Source of the DNA: Biomphalaria glabrata
Lineage: Eukaryota; Mollusca; Gastropoda; Planorbidae
DNA: 64,000 bases
Direction: 5' to 3'
NCBI RefSeq assembly: GCF_947242115.1
Contig: NC_074716.1
Span: 13,017,365 to 13,081,364 of the forward strand
Below the pieces are notes generated by a model that worked only from the letters and a program-made list of their open reading frames with translations, was not told the origin of the DNA and did no database searches. Both the position numbers and the translations under genes were made by a program. Positions 47,401-58,001 of this stretch are shown piece after piece (position 1 is the stretch's first letter; every line of letters starts with the position of its first letter).

Positions 47401-49741
47401 GCTAATTTGAAAAGGAAAAAAAAATTGTATAGGCCTAAATGTATATGGTAATTCTTATATTTATTACTAAATATATATATAGTTCGCGTTTTTCCGCTCC
47501 TGAAATCGAATATTTTCTCCTGGAAAACTCCTGGAAATCTCCTGAAATCCTAATCTCAGAATGGTGGGGGAACCCTGTTTAAAGTTTTGTTGTTTTTTTT
47601 TTTTAAATAATGAAATGTATACTTTTTCCCTCGCATACTTATCTTTTCTTTCTGTGTCTAGGTAAGCAGCAGACACCTGAAAAATCAAAGTCGAGATCTA
47701 AACAGGACGAAGGGTCTGGGAAATCATCCAGAAATAGGGACGAGGAACGAAATAGGCGACATAGCGATGCTAAATTAGATTCAAAGAATGTTAAGACAGA
47801 ACGACAAAGCAGTAGTGACTCTAAAGCAGACAGGCTTAGACGACGAGACTCTGGGGAGGATGGAAACAAATCTCTAGATCACAGAAAAAAAAGTAGTGAG
47901 AGGGTAGATGAAGACCAAGAGGAGTTAGACAAGAAGAGGGCATCTGAGAAATCTACAATTAAACAAGATGAAAGTCGTGATCAAAGAAGAATTTCTGGTG
48001 ACTTAAAAAAAGATAGTAAGGTCCACAAAGACGAGAAAAATAGAGACAGTAAAAGTACGAAAATAAAAAATGAGAAGGCATCTAGGGATAACGCGAAAGT
48101 ATCTAGGGATAATGAAAAGGTTTCTAGGGATAAAAAAGTTAAAAGTTTAGTGAAAGTTAAAAGGAAGAGTAAGTCAAGTAGTGAGGTTTCCTCATCCTCT
48201 AGTTCTGGTTCTTCTAGCAGTAGTAGTGAGTCCAGCGGGAGTGATGATGACGACGAAAATGGTGATAGTAGTGTTTCTTCTTCATCCTCATCATCGTCGT
48301 CATCATCTTCATCAGAGGATGAGGCACCTGCCAAAAAATCTGTTAGGGCTAAAAGCAATAAGAGTTCTGAAAAATATGACAGTAAATTACCAGAACCAGA
48401 CAAAAGTAAAAAAGTTAGTCCTGATAAGGTTAGGTCCGAGACAGGAAAGGCAAAAGATATTAAGCAAAGGAGGGATTCACAAAGTGTAGAAAAATTAAAA
48501 CCTAACAAAACTGTTGATAATGAAAAACGTAGATCTTTTGAAAAGGACAGTGAATTTTCCAAAAGTAAAGAGTTCAAAGATTCTAGTCGAGAGAAATTAA
48601 AAGATAAAAGTAGAAGCTTAGAAAGTGCTGAAAGTAACGTACACAAAGAAATGAGGAGAGAAAGAAGTGTAGATAGAGCTAAGAGAGGAAATCGCAGTCG
48701 TAGCAGAGATAGAAGAAGCAGAAGTCGTAGTAGGGACAGGAGTAGAAGTCGAAGTAAAGAGAAAAGCTCCAGAAGGGATAGGAGAAGTATAAGTAGAGAT
48801 AGAAGTAGGAGAAGTACTAGCCGAGGCAAAGATAGGCGAAGCATCTCCAGGGATAGAGATGTTCGCAGTAGAGTAGATGATAGATCTAGGGACTCTGTAG
48901 AGGATGACAGGTATAGGGATCGACTTGACGAGAGGGACAGGCGTAGAGATAGGTCTAGGAAAAATAGTTCAAGTAGGGACATTAGAGACTCTAAGACTAA
49001 GAAAAGTAGAAGCAGGGAAAGAGATAGATCCTCGCGCCATGCTGATGAAATCTCAAGTGCTCACATGTCTTCCAAATCTAGCAAGAAAAGGAAGCCGTCC
49101 ATGTCCTCCTCAGATAGCGATGTCAGCAGCGGCAGGGTCAGAAAGTCTTCCCCTCCACGGGAAAAGAAGCACAAGTCAAAGGGTACCAAGGATGAGTATG
49201 AAAAGGGGGTAGAAAAGGAGTATGGGAGTGAGAGAAGGAATCGTGGTAAGACATCGAAGAGAAAACGCAGTAGATCTCGATCAAGGTATGCTAAAACATT
49301 TTGTGAATAATCAGATTACAACCCACTTGTTCTAACCTTACACTTTGAAACCCACCCAGCTATACTTTTTAACAGTTATCCAGACCTGATAGGACTGTGG
49401 TGAAAAAGGGATAATGCTCCATGATTACCCTATTTTCTGTTGTCTCAATATTCTTTCAAGTTGTTGGAAGAACTTGTCTTATCTTATTACTTTCAGGATG
49501 ACATTAAAACTGTCACATTCTGTATAGAATGTAGTTTAACAAAGTGAAAGCTTTATCTCAGTGTCTTGTAGGGATGTTAAAGCTATGGCTTTCTCTTATC
49601 TAAAGGTGGTAAAGTCTTTTTTAACTTCTGCTTATCAGGAAAAGTATGAATCATATTTGAAGCCTAGGTGTTTTTTTACTTCTACAAACTTTGTGAAATT
49701 GTATGAGTTGATATGTTATTTTGTTTTGTTTCAGATCTTGA
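41497..49741 (+). CDS. PNISR: PNISR, SR-rich splicing-associated protein
   Basis: Coding exons: 41497-41569, 41700-41960, 42096-42241, 42362-42472, 42628-42850, 42951-43141, 43280-43489, 44127-44238, 44770-44823, 45020-45178, 47662-49285, 49735-49741. Phases agree; about 1056 residues (human 805). An in-frame TAA precedes the ATG. The landmarks match human PNISR in order: N-terminal W-rich start and VDWAALAKQWITQRE, a proline run, then AAKRRALPAWIREGLEKMER, MTEEEKEAAL, MLTETLLEV and APAKQLAKSSALASLT with GYGTGSD. The very long exon 11 encodes an acidic/serine tract and an extensive RS domain ending RSRSRSRS. PNISR binds pinin and is a nuclear-speckle SR-related protein. A His-rich stretch in exon 5 is not in the human protein as I recall it. 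Confidence 0.95.
44584..44664 (+). ncRNA. Intronic hairpin, candidate small-RNA precursor
   Basis: The 5' arm GGAGCAAACCATGTGTGGTG (44591-44610) can pair with the 3' arm around 44631-44659, whose complement reads GGAGCAGTAAAC then TGTGTGTGGTCA. GGAGCA and TGTGTGGT pair without a break, separated by a short asymmetric bulge; flanking TCT/AGA adds pairs. The loop is about 20 bases. Size and shape fit a pre-miRNA in the sense strand of PNISR intron 8, but it could equally be the inverted ends of a tiny MITE. I do not recognise the mature sequence. Confidence 0.3.
45325..47577. mobile_element. Non-autonomous DNA transposon, 2.25 kb, in PNISR intron 10
   Basis: Ends are inverted: ACAGGGTTCCC at the left and GGGAACCCTGT at the right, both flanked by TTAA (within TTTAAA). 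Subterminal CTCCTGAAA/CTCCTGGAAA motifs repeat several times at both ends. The interior is TCTAGATC-rich, without coding capacity. It contains a tandem duplication, units about 45737-46341 and 46342-46890, the second shortened. TTAA flanks suggest a piggyBac- or Kolobok-like group. The CAGGG tips also resemble hAT, and the palindromic flank leaves this open. Confidence 0.8.
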
Positions 49742-49880
49742 TGTGAAGGAAGGAGTTGGTGCAACTTTTGTATAGACCCAAACTGTGAGCTGATGCTTGT
49801 TGTAAATAGACTTTGTCGCATGTTCCTATGTTTATAGTTCAAATACCTATCATACCTTTATGTACATTCAATTTCCATGC

Positions 49881-49886
49881 AATAAA
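49881..49886 (+). terminator. Poly(A) signal of PNISR
   Basis: AATAAA 140 bases after the PNISR stop, followed by a T/GT-rich stretch (CATTGTCTTTTTTCC). Confidence 0.75.
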
Positions 49887-50048
49887 ATTTTCAATTCCAT
49901 TGTCTTTTTTCCATTGGTTTCTAACTTGAAATTCTGGTATTGAGTTAGATTGTCCATATTTCAATTACTTATTATACTGATAAACTTAATGGAAAGAAAG
50001 AAAAAAAAGCCATAGATCACATTTCATGATATCACTACTAAATCTTAT

Positions 50049-50500
50049 ATAATAAGGCTTGTGTTCAAGTCCCAATATTAATGAGGAATGCAGTCCCAGC
50101 TGCTTCCTACATAAAATACTCTATTGCCTCCAGCCTGTGCAGTTTTTTAAAAGTGATAATTGGCCAATACCACTAAATACAGTTTACAATAGTTAGAGAC
50201 GGCTGTAAACAGCAGTAGGTTTAAATTTGGAGTTTCTATCTCCTAGACTTGCTGCCAACCAAGGCTATAGTGCCCAAAAGCCGAATATACATTCCTAGAA
50301 AATCTCCATATGAAACCCTAACCAGGATACAAGAGACATTCTCAACCAATGAGAGTACAAAGAGTGTAGAAAAATTACAAAGTTAAAACTGAATGAATCA
50401 TTAAGACCAGATGGCCTTCTAGACTAAATGAACTAGCACCAACATTCAATAGACTTTTTCAGTCCTTAAAGTTAATGTCACACCTTTTTAAAATAAGGGG
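50049..50500. mobile_element. LINE 3'-end relic and RT fragment
   Basis: 50049-50140 carries the terminal sequence shared with 6633-6740 (AATAAGGCTTGTGTTCAAG, then ATTAATGAGGAATGCAGT). 50380-50480 on the plus strand gives SLRPDGLL, then in another frame LNELAPTFNRLFQSLK, a reverse-transcriptase N-terminal pattern of CR1-side LINEs. Both are short and broken. Confidence 0.5.
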
Positions 50501-51140
50501 AAAAACAATTACATTGTAGTCCAGTTTCATCATGATTTGAACTTGAATAACAAGACTAGAAAATTTTTTTTACAAAAGGTTTGCATATTATTCTGAGCAG
50601 AAATAGAACCATTTCATTTGACTTCTCTGAAGTGTCTGATCTAGTTCTACCATCTTACATTCATAATAATCATTTAACATTTCTGGTCTACAACAATGGA
50701 GCCAGGATTTCAAAATTGGTGGCGAGCAAATGAGTCATACATTCTTTTAAACCTTAAATTGAGGTTTACTATTTTGATTGTTTACATACAGATGTAGTAC
50801 TGGAATAAGAGATTATTTGTAGATGATTTAGTATAGAAAACTACAATCCTTAGATACTACAAAAAGATTACTTCAGAAATGTCATTAGGAGCAACCAAAA
50901 CAAAACAAATATTTATAAGAACTTAGGAATCTAAATGTATGAAAATGTAATTTCCGTTTTGGATGAAATGTTTAGCAAATCAAGGCATAAGGTTTTATTT
51001 TTTTTTTAAAACATGATTACAAAGAGAGATTATCATGCTAGTGATTGAATGACTATCTACTCTGTTAAATGTTAGTAGCTAATATACCAGAAAAATAAAT
51101 GAGGTAATATATATATTATATAACATTTTTTATTGACAAA

Positions 51141-53035
51141 ATGTATGCTCAAAAATTATTGTTCATTTTATCTTCCTTACATAATCTTGCTACAAGAGAC
51201 GAAAAAACATTAGCCAATGCGTTAAATGATTTCTATTGTCGCTTCGACACGAAAGATTTTAATTATCTAAGACTCAAAACCCTTGAGGATGTCAATGTTA
51301 ACAACTATTTAGAATTAGTGATTACTAAAGAGCAAGTCTGTAGCATTTTCAAAAACGTCAACTCAATGAAAGCTGGTGGGCCTGATAGAATAAAAGGGTG
51401 AATCTTAAAAGAATATGCTGAACAATTAGCTGAACCTTTCCAAGATATTTTTTCTACTTCATTACTAAACCATGAGATACCACCTGTGTGGAGGTCATCT
51501 ATAATTGTACCTGTGCCTAAGGTTTCCAAACTGAAGGAAATGAATGACTATAGACCTGTTTCACTTTCTTCCATTGTGTCAAATGTTAAGAAAAATTGGT
51601 TAAAATGTTTCTTCTGAATGATCTTTGTAGTATCCTTTACTATTTGCTTATCAAAAGGGTAAAGGTGTAGATGATGCCATCCTAAATATTTTAAATTGTG
51701 TCTACAAACATCTGGACTTACCGAACACTTATTAAATGTAAGATTGTTCTTTACTGATTTCTCATTAGCTTTTAATACCATACAACTTCATTTACTAATT
51801 GAAAAGATGAAAGCGTTAAAGATTAGTCCATACATAATACTATGGGCTTATGAATTTTTGACCCAGAGATCTCAGAGGGTTAGGGTAAACAATGTTATAT
51901 CAAATGCACGCATAGTTAACACAGGGGCGCCCCAGGGGGTTGTGACATCGCCATTGTGGTTCATTTTGTACACCCATGATTTTCAATCCGATAGTCCTTT
52001 TTGCTCCTTCACAAAATTCACTGATGATGCGGCTCTTCTTGCCCTGCTGTCAGAGAGTTATAGCATGCTCAGCGCGCTTTTGGTCCAATCTCATTTGTGG
52101 ACCAGTGGGGGGAGGGGGGTATCTAGGAGTTGGTTTTCCGTGCTGCCTTTAGGCGCTCAGTAAACGCAACTCTGCCCGAGTTGGGTGTCGAACCTCGAGC
52201 CCCCTTCAAGCGCACTTGGCCTCTCGACCACGCTTAAATGTAAAAAAAAAAAAACAAAGAAATAATAATCGATTTTCGCAGGGAAAAGAAGGAAAATGAT
52301 ATTGTTTCTGTAGCTGAAGAGACTATTGAAATAGTGCAAACCTTTAAATACCTTGGTACTATCCTAGACAATAAACTAAATTTTACTGCAAATACTGATT
52401 ATATCAGCAAAAAAGGGCAGCAAAGGTTACGATTACTAAGAAAACTATCCTCGTTTAATGTTAGCGAAAAGGCCTTGGCTATGTTTTATCACGCTCACAT
52501 CTGCAATATTTTAAGTTTCAATATCACTGCCTGGTATGGCAATCTGAGCATTAAAAATAAAAATAAACTTTATAGAATCCTAAATGCTGCAGGTAAAATC
52601 ATTGGCAAAAAAACAAACCCCATTTGGGCAGTTGTTTGAGACAAACATCTATAAAAAAAAAAAGCTAACAAGATCCTCGAAATAAAGAATCACCCTTTGT
52701 GTCAGGATTTTGTGATTTTACCATCACAAAAGAGATACAAGACACCGATAGGATTTGGATTTTGATTTTAGGCACAATTTAGGCCATGTCTTGCCTGCAG
52801 TCCCTTGACACCGATAGCGAAGACAATCAGACACAAACACTCTTTTGTTCCCCTGGCAATCAAATCATTAAATAAGAACAATCTGGTATAAACTTTGTCA
52901 CAAGTAAATTATGAGTGAGTCTGGTGTGAATGTACATTTTGGTTTGTTATAGTTATAATGTTTTTTGTTTGGTGTATTGCACAAATTGTAAGACAAATTT
53001 CCATACGGACAATAAAGATTATTATTATTATTATC
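51141..53035 (+). mobile_element. LINE (CR1/Rex1-like) RT remnant with (ATT)n tail
   Basis: Plus-strand frames show the reverse transcriptase in order: MKAGGPDRIKG, WRSSIIVPVPK and NDYRPVSLSS, then FFTDFSLAFNTIQ, GAPQGVVTSPLWFILYTHD, KFTDDAALL, and later FKYLGTILDNKLNF. These are RT palm and thumb landmarks; the FTDD box is the catalytic pair. The 3' end is ACAATAAAG followed by ATTATTATTATT at about 53010-53033. Stops, frame changes and a SINE inside it show it is dead. The 5' part is absent. Confidence 0.85.
52058..52236 (-). mobile_element. SINE family C nested in the LINE
   Basis: On the minus strand it begins GCGTGGTCGAGAGGCCAAGT (A-box-like), then GGTTCGACACCCAACTC (B-box-like), and continues through GTTGCGTTTACTGAGCGCC to a CCACTGGTCCACAAATGAG body. 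It differs from families A and B. It interrupts the reverse transcriptase frame of the LINE at 51141-53035, so it inserted later. Exact ends are uncertain. Confidence 0.75.
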
Positions 53036-53254
53036 TATTGATATAATAAATTTTAGGGAAAAAAAAGATTCAATTAAAAAAATAAATGGTAGTCGTCATG
53101 AGTCGTCAAGTACCTAACCATAGCAAACCACAAAATATGGTAAAATCAGATTTTCAATAGTTTTTGAGATCTGAATGTGACAGACAACACAAAAATGAAT
53201 AGATGGTTTTACCCTTACAGAGCCTCTTTACAATATTAAAAATGAATGTACTAA

Positions 53255-54040
53255 GAACATAAAGTGAGAAGTTTTTTTAAACTGTTAGACCAATGCTCTT
53301 TAAAGTGCATCCTCAGTTTGGAATCTCTTCACACATATTTACCTATCTCTTTGTCTATTGGACCACCGCACAAGATTTGTCGACCATCTTTCTCCATTCT
53401 TCTTTCAATGACAGGCCCGTCCCTTCTTTCATGTTGTCTTTCTATCGCTTTCTCTGTCTGCCTCTTCTTCTCTTTCCTAATATTGTTCCCTGAAAGAAGG
53501 TCTTTGCAAGCCCCGATGACCTTGTAATATGGCCATAGAGTTTTAGTTTGCTTTTTTTTGTCAAGTTAGCAGGTCATCGTGGGGTCCAATAGCTGTAGTG
53601 CTGATTACATAGATGGCCTGGCAGTGACAGAAGAACTTGGTGACGCGCATAGACAAAGACTCCTGCAGCATAGGGTTGCAAATAAATCCAGAAAATCTCA
53701 AATTATGACCAATAGCCAACAAGGTTTTAAAAGGGGTATTAGCTTTGGTGGTGAAAAGATGACAAGTGTCAGTAGTTTTAAATACCTCTGAGCTATCATT
53801 TCAAATTTCTTAACACTTATTCGTGCAGTGTACTTGAACAAAAACATTGTGAACTGGTTTATAACCACAGTTGGAGTAAGACAAGGCTGCCTACTCTCAC
53901 CAACTCTTTTCAATATCTTCCTTAAAAGGATAATGGAAGATGCTCTCGATGACTATGAAGGTACTGTAAGCATTGGAGGAAGAAGAATTACTAACGTGCG
54001 CCGGGTTTTAGACAAGGTCGCAGCACAACAGAACAAATCC
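53255..54040. mobile_element. Scrambled RTE-like LINE pieces in opposite orientations
   Basis: 53255-53540 encodes the C-terminal part on the minus strand. 53580-54040 is on the plus strand, but its parts are out of order: the segment after the FADD box (YIDGLAVTEELG, MTNSQQGFK, SFGGEKMTSVSSFKYL) comes before the upstream one (GVRQGCLLSPTLFNIFLKR, VSIGGRRITNVR). This is the family of 16690-17510. Inversion plus shuffling within one copy, or two overlapping insertions, would explain it. Confidence 0.75.
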
Positions 54041-54467
54041 TAAACCTCAGAATACTCTGTGAGAAATACCTCCAACAACAAGAGAATCTTTTCCATTAAT
54101 TTTTTTAAAAAGCAGAGTATGGCATGGGGCACTCAAGATGACAATGGAAAAGTACAACATAAATAAAAACAATGCCAGAACCTCTACAAGGAGGCCACTA
54201 GTGTGATTGGAAACAGTAAGGAAACAAAAAGGAACACATTCAAAGAGAATAATGGGACATGAATATTCACAAGTAACACTGGTTTTTTTAACAAATTTAG
54301 AGACACTCATCATTTTCAAATGGTGTAAATTCCTATTTAGTCAGCTCACCAGATTTAGTTTATTTCAAGATTGCTATCAAACTTGATCATCTACTCAGCA
54401 TCTTCAAGGAATATAGAACAGGAACTAAATAAGCAAATGATTTATCATATTGTAAATATGCTAGATA

Positions 54468-54740
54468 GGGGGTGCGGTGGCTGAGCGGTAAAGCGCTTGG
54501 CTTCCGAACCGGGGACCGGAACCTGAAGAAGACTGGGATATTTAATTTCGTGATCTTTGAGTGCCTCTGAATCCACCCAGCTCTAATGGGTACCTGATAT
54601 TAGTTGGGGAAAAGTAAAGAAGGGTGGTCATTGTGCTGGCCACATGATACTCTCGTTATCCATAGGCCACAGAAACGGATGACCTTTACATCATCTGCCC
54701 TATAGACCACAAGGTCTGAAAGGGGAACATTACTTACTTT
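54468..54740 (+). mobile_element. SINE family A with 14-bp target duplication
   Basis: Full-length copy with the most consensus-like head (GGTGCGGTGGCTGAGCGG). A perfect 14-base duplication, AAATATGCTAGATA, lies at 54454-54467 and 54741-54754. Probably the youngest SINE in the window. Confidence 0.96.
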
Positions 54741-54976
54741 AAATATGCTAGATATGATAGAAAATATATTCAGATACATTTTCTTTGAGCCACTAAAAGT
54801 GTGTCAATATTAACTTGAAAGTATATAAACAAATATTTAAATGTGTTTAGAGTATTTACTAAAGTCATAATTGCAACAAAACAAACACAAAAAAAGTCAG
54901 GTAATGTATTGGTTTAATTATGGATAGGAGCATTAGATTTAGAAACATATTTTAGTTTGTACATCAATGGAATTTA

Positions 54977-55054
54977 TTCAACTAACAAACATTCAACACA
55001 TTCAACAAACATTCAACACATTCAACAAACATTCAACACATTCAACAAACATTC
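54977..55054. repeat. 20-bp tandem repeat
   Basis: About four copies of ATTCAACACATTCAACAAAC. Confidence 0.9.
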
Positions 55055-55436
55055 TTGACTCTGAATGGACGGAGTATCCAAGTGTCTAAATATAAGCAGC
55101 TATTATGTTTACAAAGTTACAAATTTTAAAAAAATATATCAATGAAAACAAGTGTCAAATCGTGCCGCGGGCCACATTAACAAAAAAAAAAAGGGAATTA
55201 GTAAACCATTTTTATTATATATTTTGTTAAATATTCTCATTGATTCTGCACTCTAGATGTAGTTAAACTATCCATCTCAAACCAAGAATGCCGCCTTAGT
55301 TTTTGGTCTCATAAAGCTGTTTAATGTTATGTTCTGTAAAAAGAGATACTCTGTTTATAAGACAAATATGTTGGCTTATTATCGGTACCGATCTATTTAC
55401 CTCTAAGTAGGGAAAGATTTTTTCACTTCTTTTATT

Positions 55437-55546
55437 TATTTTTTTTTTGTAGAGGGGATTTTCACTTTGTGCCAACGTTTCGCAGGTCGGATAGAATCAC
55501 GTCGCGGGCCGGTTGTGGCCCATGGGTCGTATTTAGGGCAACACTG
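55437..55546. mobile_element. hAT-like MITE end fragment
   Basis: Contains CACTTTGTGCCAACGTTTC, GGGCCGGTTGTGGCCC and an AGGGCAACACTG terminus. Similar to 15911-15972. The other end was not identified with certainty. Confidence 0.4.
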
Positions 55547-55549
55547 GTT

Positions 55550-55690
55550 TAGACCATTACTAGCACTTAAAGAATCTTTACATCATGAGAGATTCTATCC
55601 TAGGCAAAGACATAGGAATGGATGGTTGACAGATCGAATTTGGTGCCCCAATGGTTCAACCAACTAGGTGAAACTGACATCATGAGACAA
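55550..55690 (+). mobile_element. LINE 3'-terminal fragment
   Basis: The translation ends NGWLTDRIWCPNGSTN, matching the V-P-Q-R-S-T C-terminus of the RTE-like family at 16690-17510. Only the tail is left. Confidence 0.5.
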
Positions 55691-55699
55691 TACGTCTGG

Positions 55700-57250
55700 A
55701 TACAAATTTTCTTTTTAACAACAACTGATTAATAATATTTTTCAAATTAAAGATAATATTAAAAAAAAAAAAAACAACTCAAGACCAAATAAATGAATGT
55801 GAAAGTTTCAATACATAATGGTGGTGACAGTGACATTTAAAGTGTTGTGAACTGGGTATTTCTCATTACACTCAAAACCACACTGTTCAATTCAGGATTT
55901 CTTTTAATGACTGACCTTAACTAGTTGAACGCCTGCTTCAATTGCACAAATTGGAAAGGAAAATTGTTTGCTATGATCAAAATTACACAAATATGTTTCT
56001 GCTAGAAATGAGATAAATAAGAACCCTAATGTTACCAGAATGTAATGTCAGATTTAAACATTTGCAGAATGATAGTTAACATTTTGATGTTAAAATACCT
56101 CACTTATCTTGTCCTAAAGAGTTCAAATATAAGTTGCATGGCCATATTTAAGTAATGAATTTATTCAGCGGAATTTCTCAAAATGGCAATGAACTTCATA
56201 ACAAAACAAATTATAATATTGTAATAATTTTTTTTGAAAACTTTTCAAACCATTATATTTTAAAGTAAACAAAGATGCCAACATTTCAAAATGTAATTAA
56301 AACATCACACATAATTGATTCCAGTGGTTAAAACTTACAAATACAAAAAAAAAAATAATGTTGCTATAGTTTTTGAAACTCCAACCTGGCCTTATGATCA
56401 ACATTTTGGTAAAACTTAAAAAAAAAAAAAAGAAAACTTAACTCTTTCTCTCCGTAATTATTTTCCAAGTTCTGATGGAATTTTTCATTTTGATCATTGT
56501 GTGTGTTTTAACTTCAATAACATTTTTGTATGTAATCAGGAAATGTTATATAAGGTATATAATTAAGTATGCATGCTCTTTATATATAACACAAATTAAA
56601 CTTTATAAAACCAAAATTTATTTAATGGGGTCGAATCAACGTTGGTATCGTCAGTTAGGAGAGAAAGAGTTAATGTTGTTGTGAAAGTAAATATCTAAAT
56701 ATGACAAGAACAAAACCAAGTACTATGACCAAGACAAAAGAGACCCATAGTACAACTGGAGTAAGAAGATCAAACACAAAATATAAAATTTGTTTTAAAA
56801 AATTGAAATGAAATTGACCAACAGCTAATATCATATCCTAATTTCTATTCAGCGAAGCTGATGATTAAGAGGTAAATATGGTCATAAAAACATCAAAAAG
56901 TTTCATTTCTTTCTAATGAATAAACAGGAATGTAACAATTATAACATAAACTAAGGGAAAGTATCATGTAACATGTTGAAGTGATGTTGTTGAAACAAAT
57001 CTAACCATGATAGGATGTTCAATAATGTAATAATAATGTTTGTAGGTATGTATTAAGTTACAATTACAGGGTCCCACCACTATATTTCCCTTCAGTAAAA
57101 AAAAAATTCATGAGCAAAACAAAATGATTATGTTCATAAGTATTCTTATTGAAAGTCTTACATCCATCACCATATACACTTTTGTTCATGTCATTCAAAG
57201 CAGACAACTGTGAATAAGGCAATAAATTATTTGATAATAAGAAAGAATGG
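55700..57250. other. AT-rich DNA before CEP43 3' end
   Basis: No gene or repeat family was recognised. Part is probably CEP43 3' UTR, since that gene ends at 57255 on the minus strand. Confidence 0.45.
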
Positions 57251-57254
57251 TGAG

Positions 57255-57930
57255 TTAGGGCAAGACTGGGTCCTCCATGTAATCAAAGCCTCCATCCATC
57301 TGAGAGATACTTCTGTCTGTGGTTAGATCATCAAACTGAAAGAAGAAGTCATTACTTAGCAAACTCTTGCTGCCCCAATTCATACAAAACTATAAAAAAA
57401 ATAATAGGATAATAAATGGAGTTGAACTAACCACTTTAGTAGCCCCAGTGGGTCTGTCCTACTTACACATTAAGTCACATCAACGGACTATTAAATATTG
57501 CTTCAAAAAATGTGTGATTCTATATTTAGTTTTTAAAACGTGCTTGCTTCCATTGTTTATGAAATACTTCTGACTGACGAGACATCCCTCTCAATAAGCC
57601 TCGGAAAACCAATTCAGCACCTGGCCTGCTTGAGCTGTTTAATATTAAGGCGGTGAAACTACTTTAACTGACGGGTGAAGGCAGATATCTGGTGTCTCTA
57701 AGACCAGGAGATAGGAGCTGATGAAATCCTTGTAAGGGGTAATCTTCTGATTTTGAATATTCACTGCATTGAGGTGCTTTAAGAGTCAACCTCATAGAAA
57801 AAAAAAAAAAAAAAGAATTAAAGCCTCTTACAGACCTGCCTACCAAAAAAAGTCCAAATGCGTAACGCTGATGGTCAAAATGCGTATTTTGGCACCAGAA
57901 TGCGTAACACTTGTGCGAACCACTATTTTG

Positions 57931-58001
<71 letters not shown>

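Noticed and set aside
47981-48982. 333-codon minus-strand open frame
   Set aside because: It lies opposite the PNISR RS-domain exon and is Leu/Ser-only low complexity, the mirror of Arg-Ser codons.
51141-52639. Host genes suggested by open frames of 86-155 codons
   Set aside because: They carry reverse-transcriptase motifs and belong to one broken LINE.
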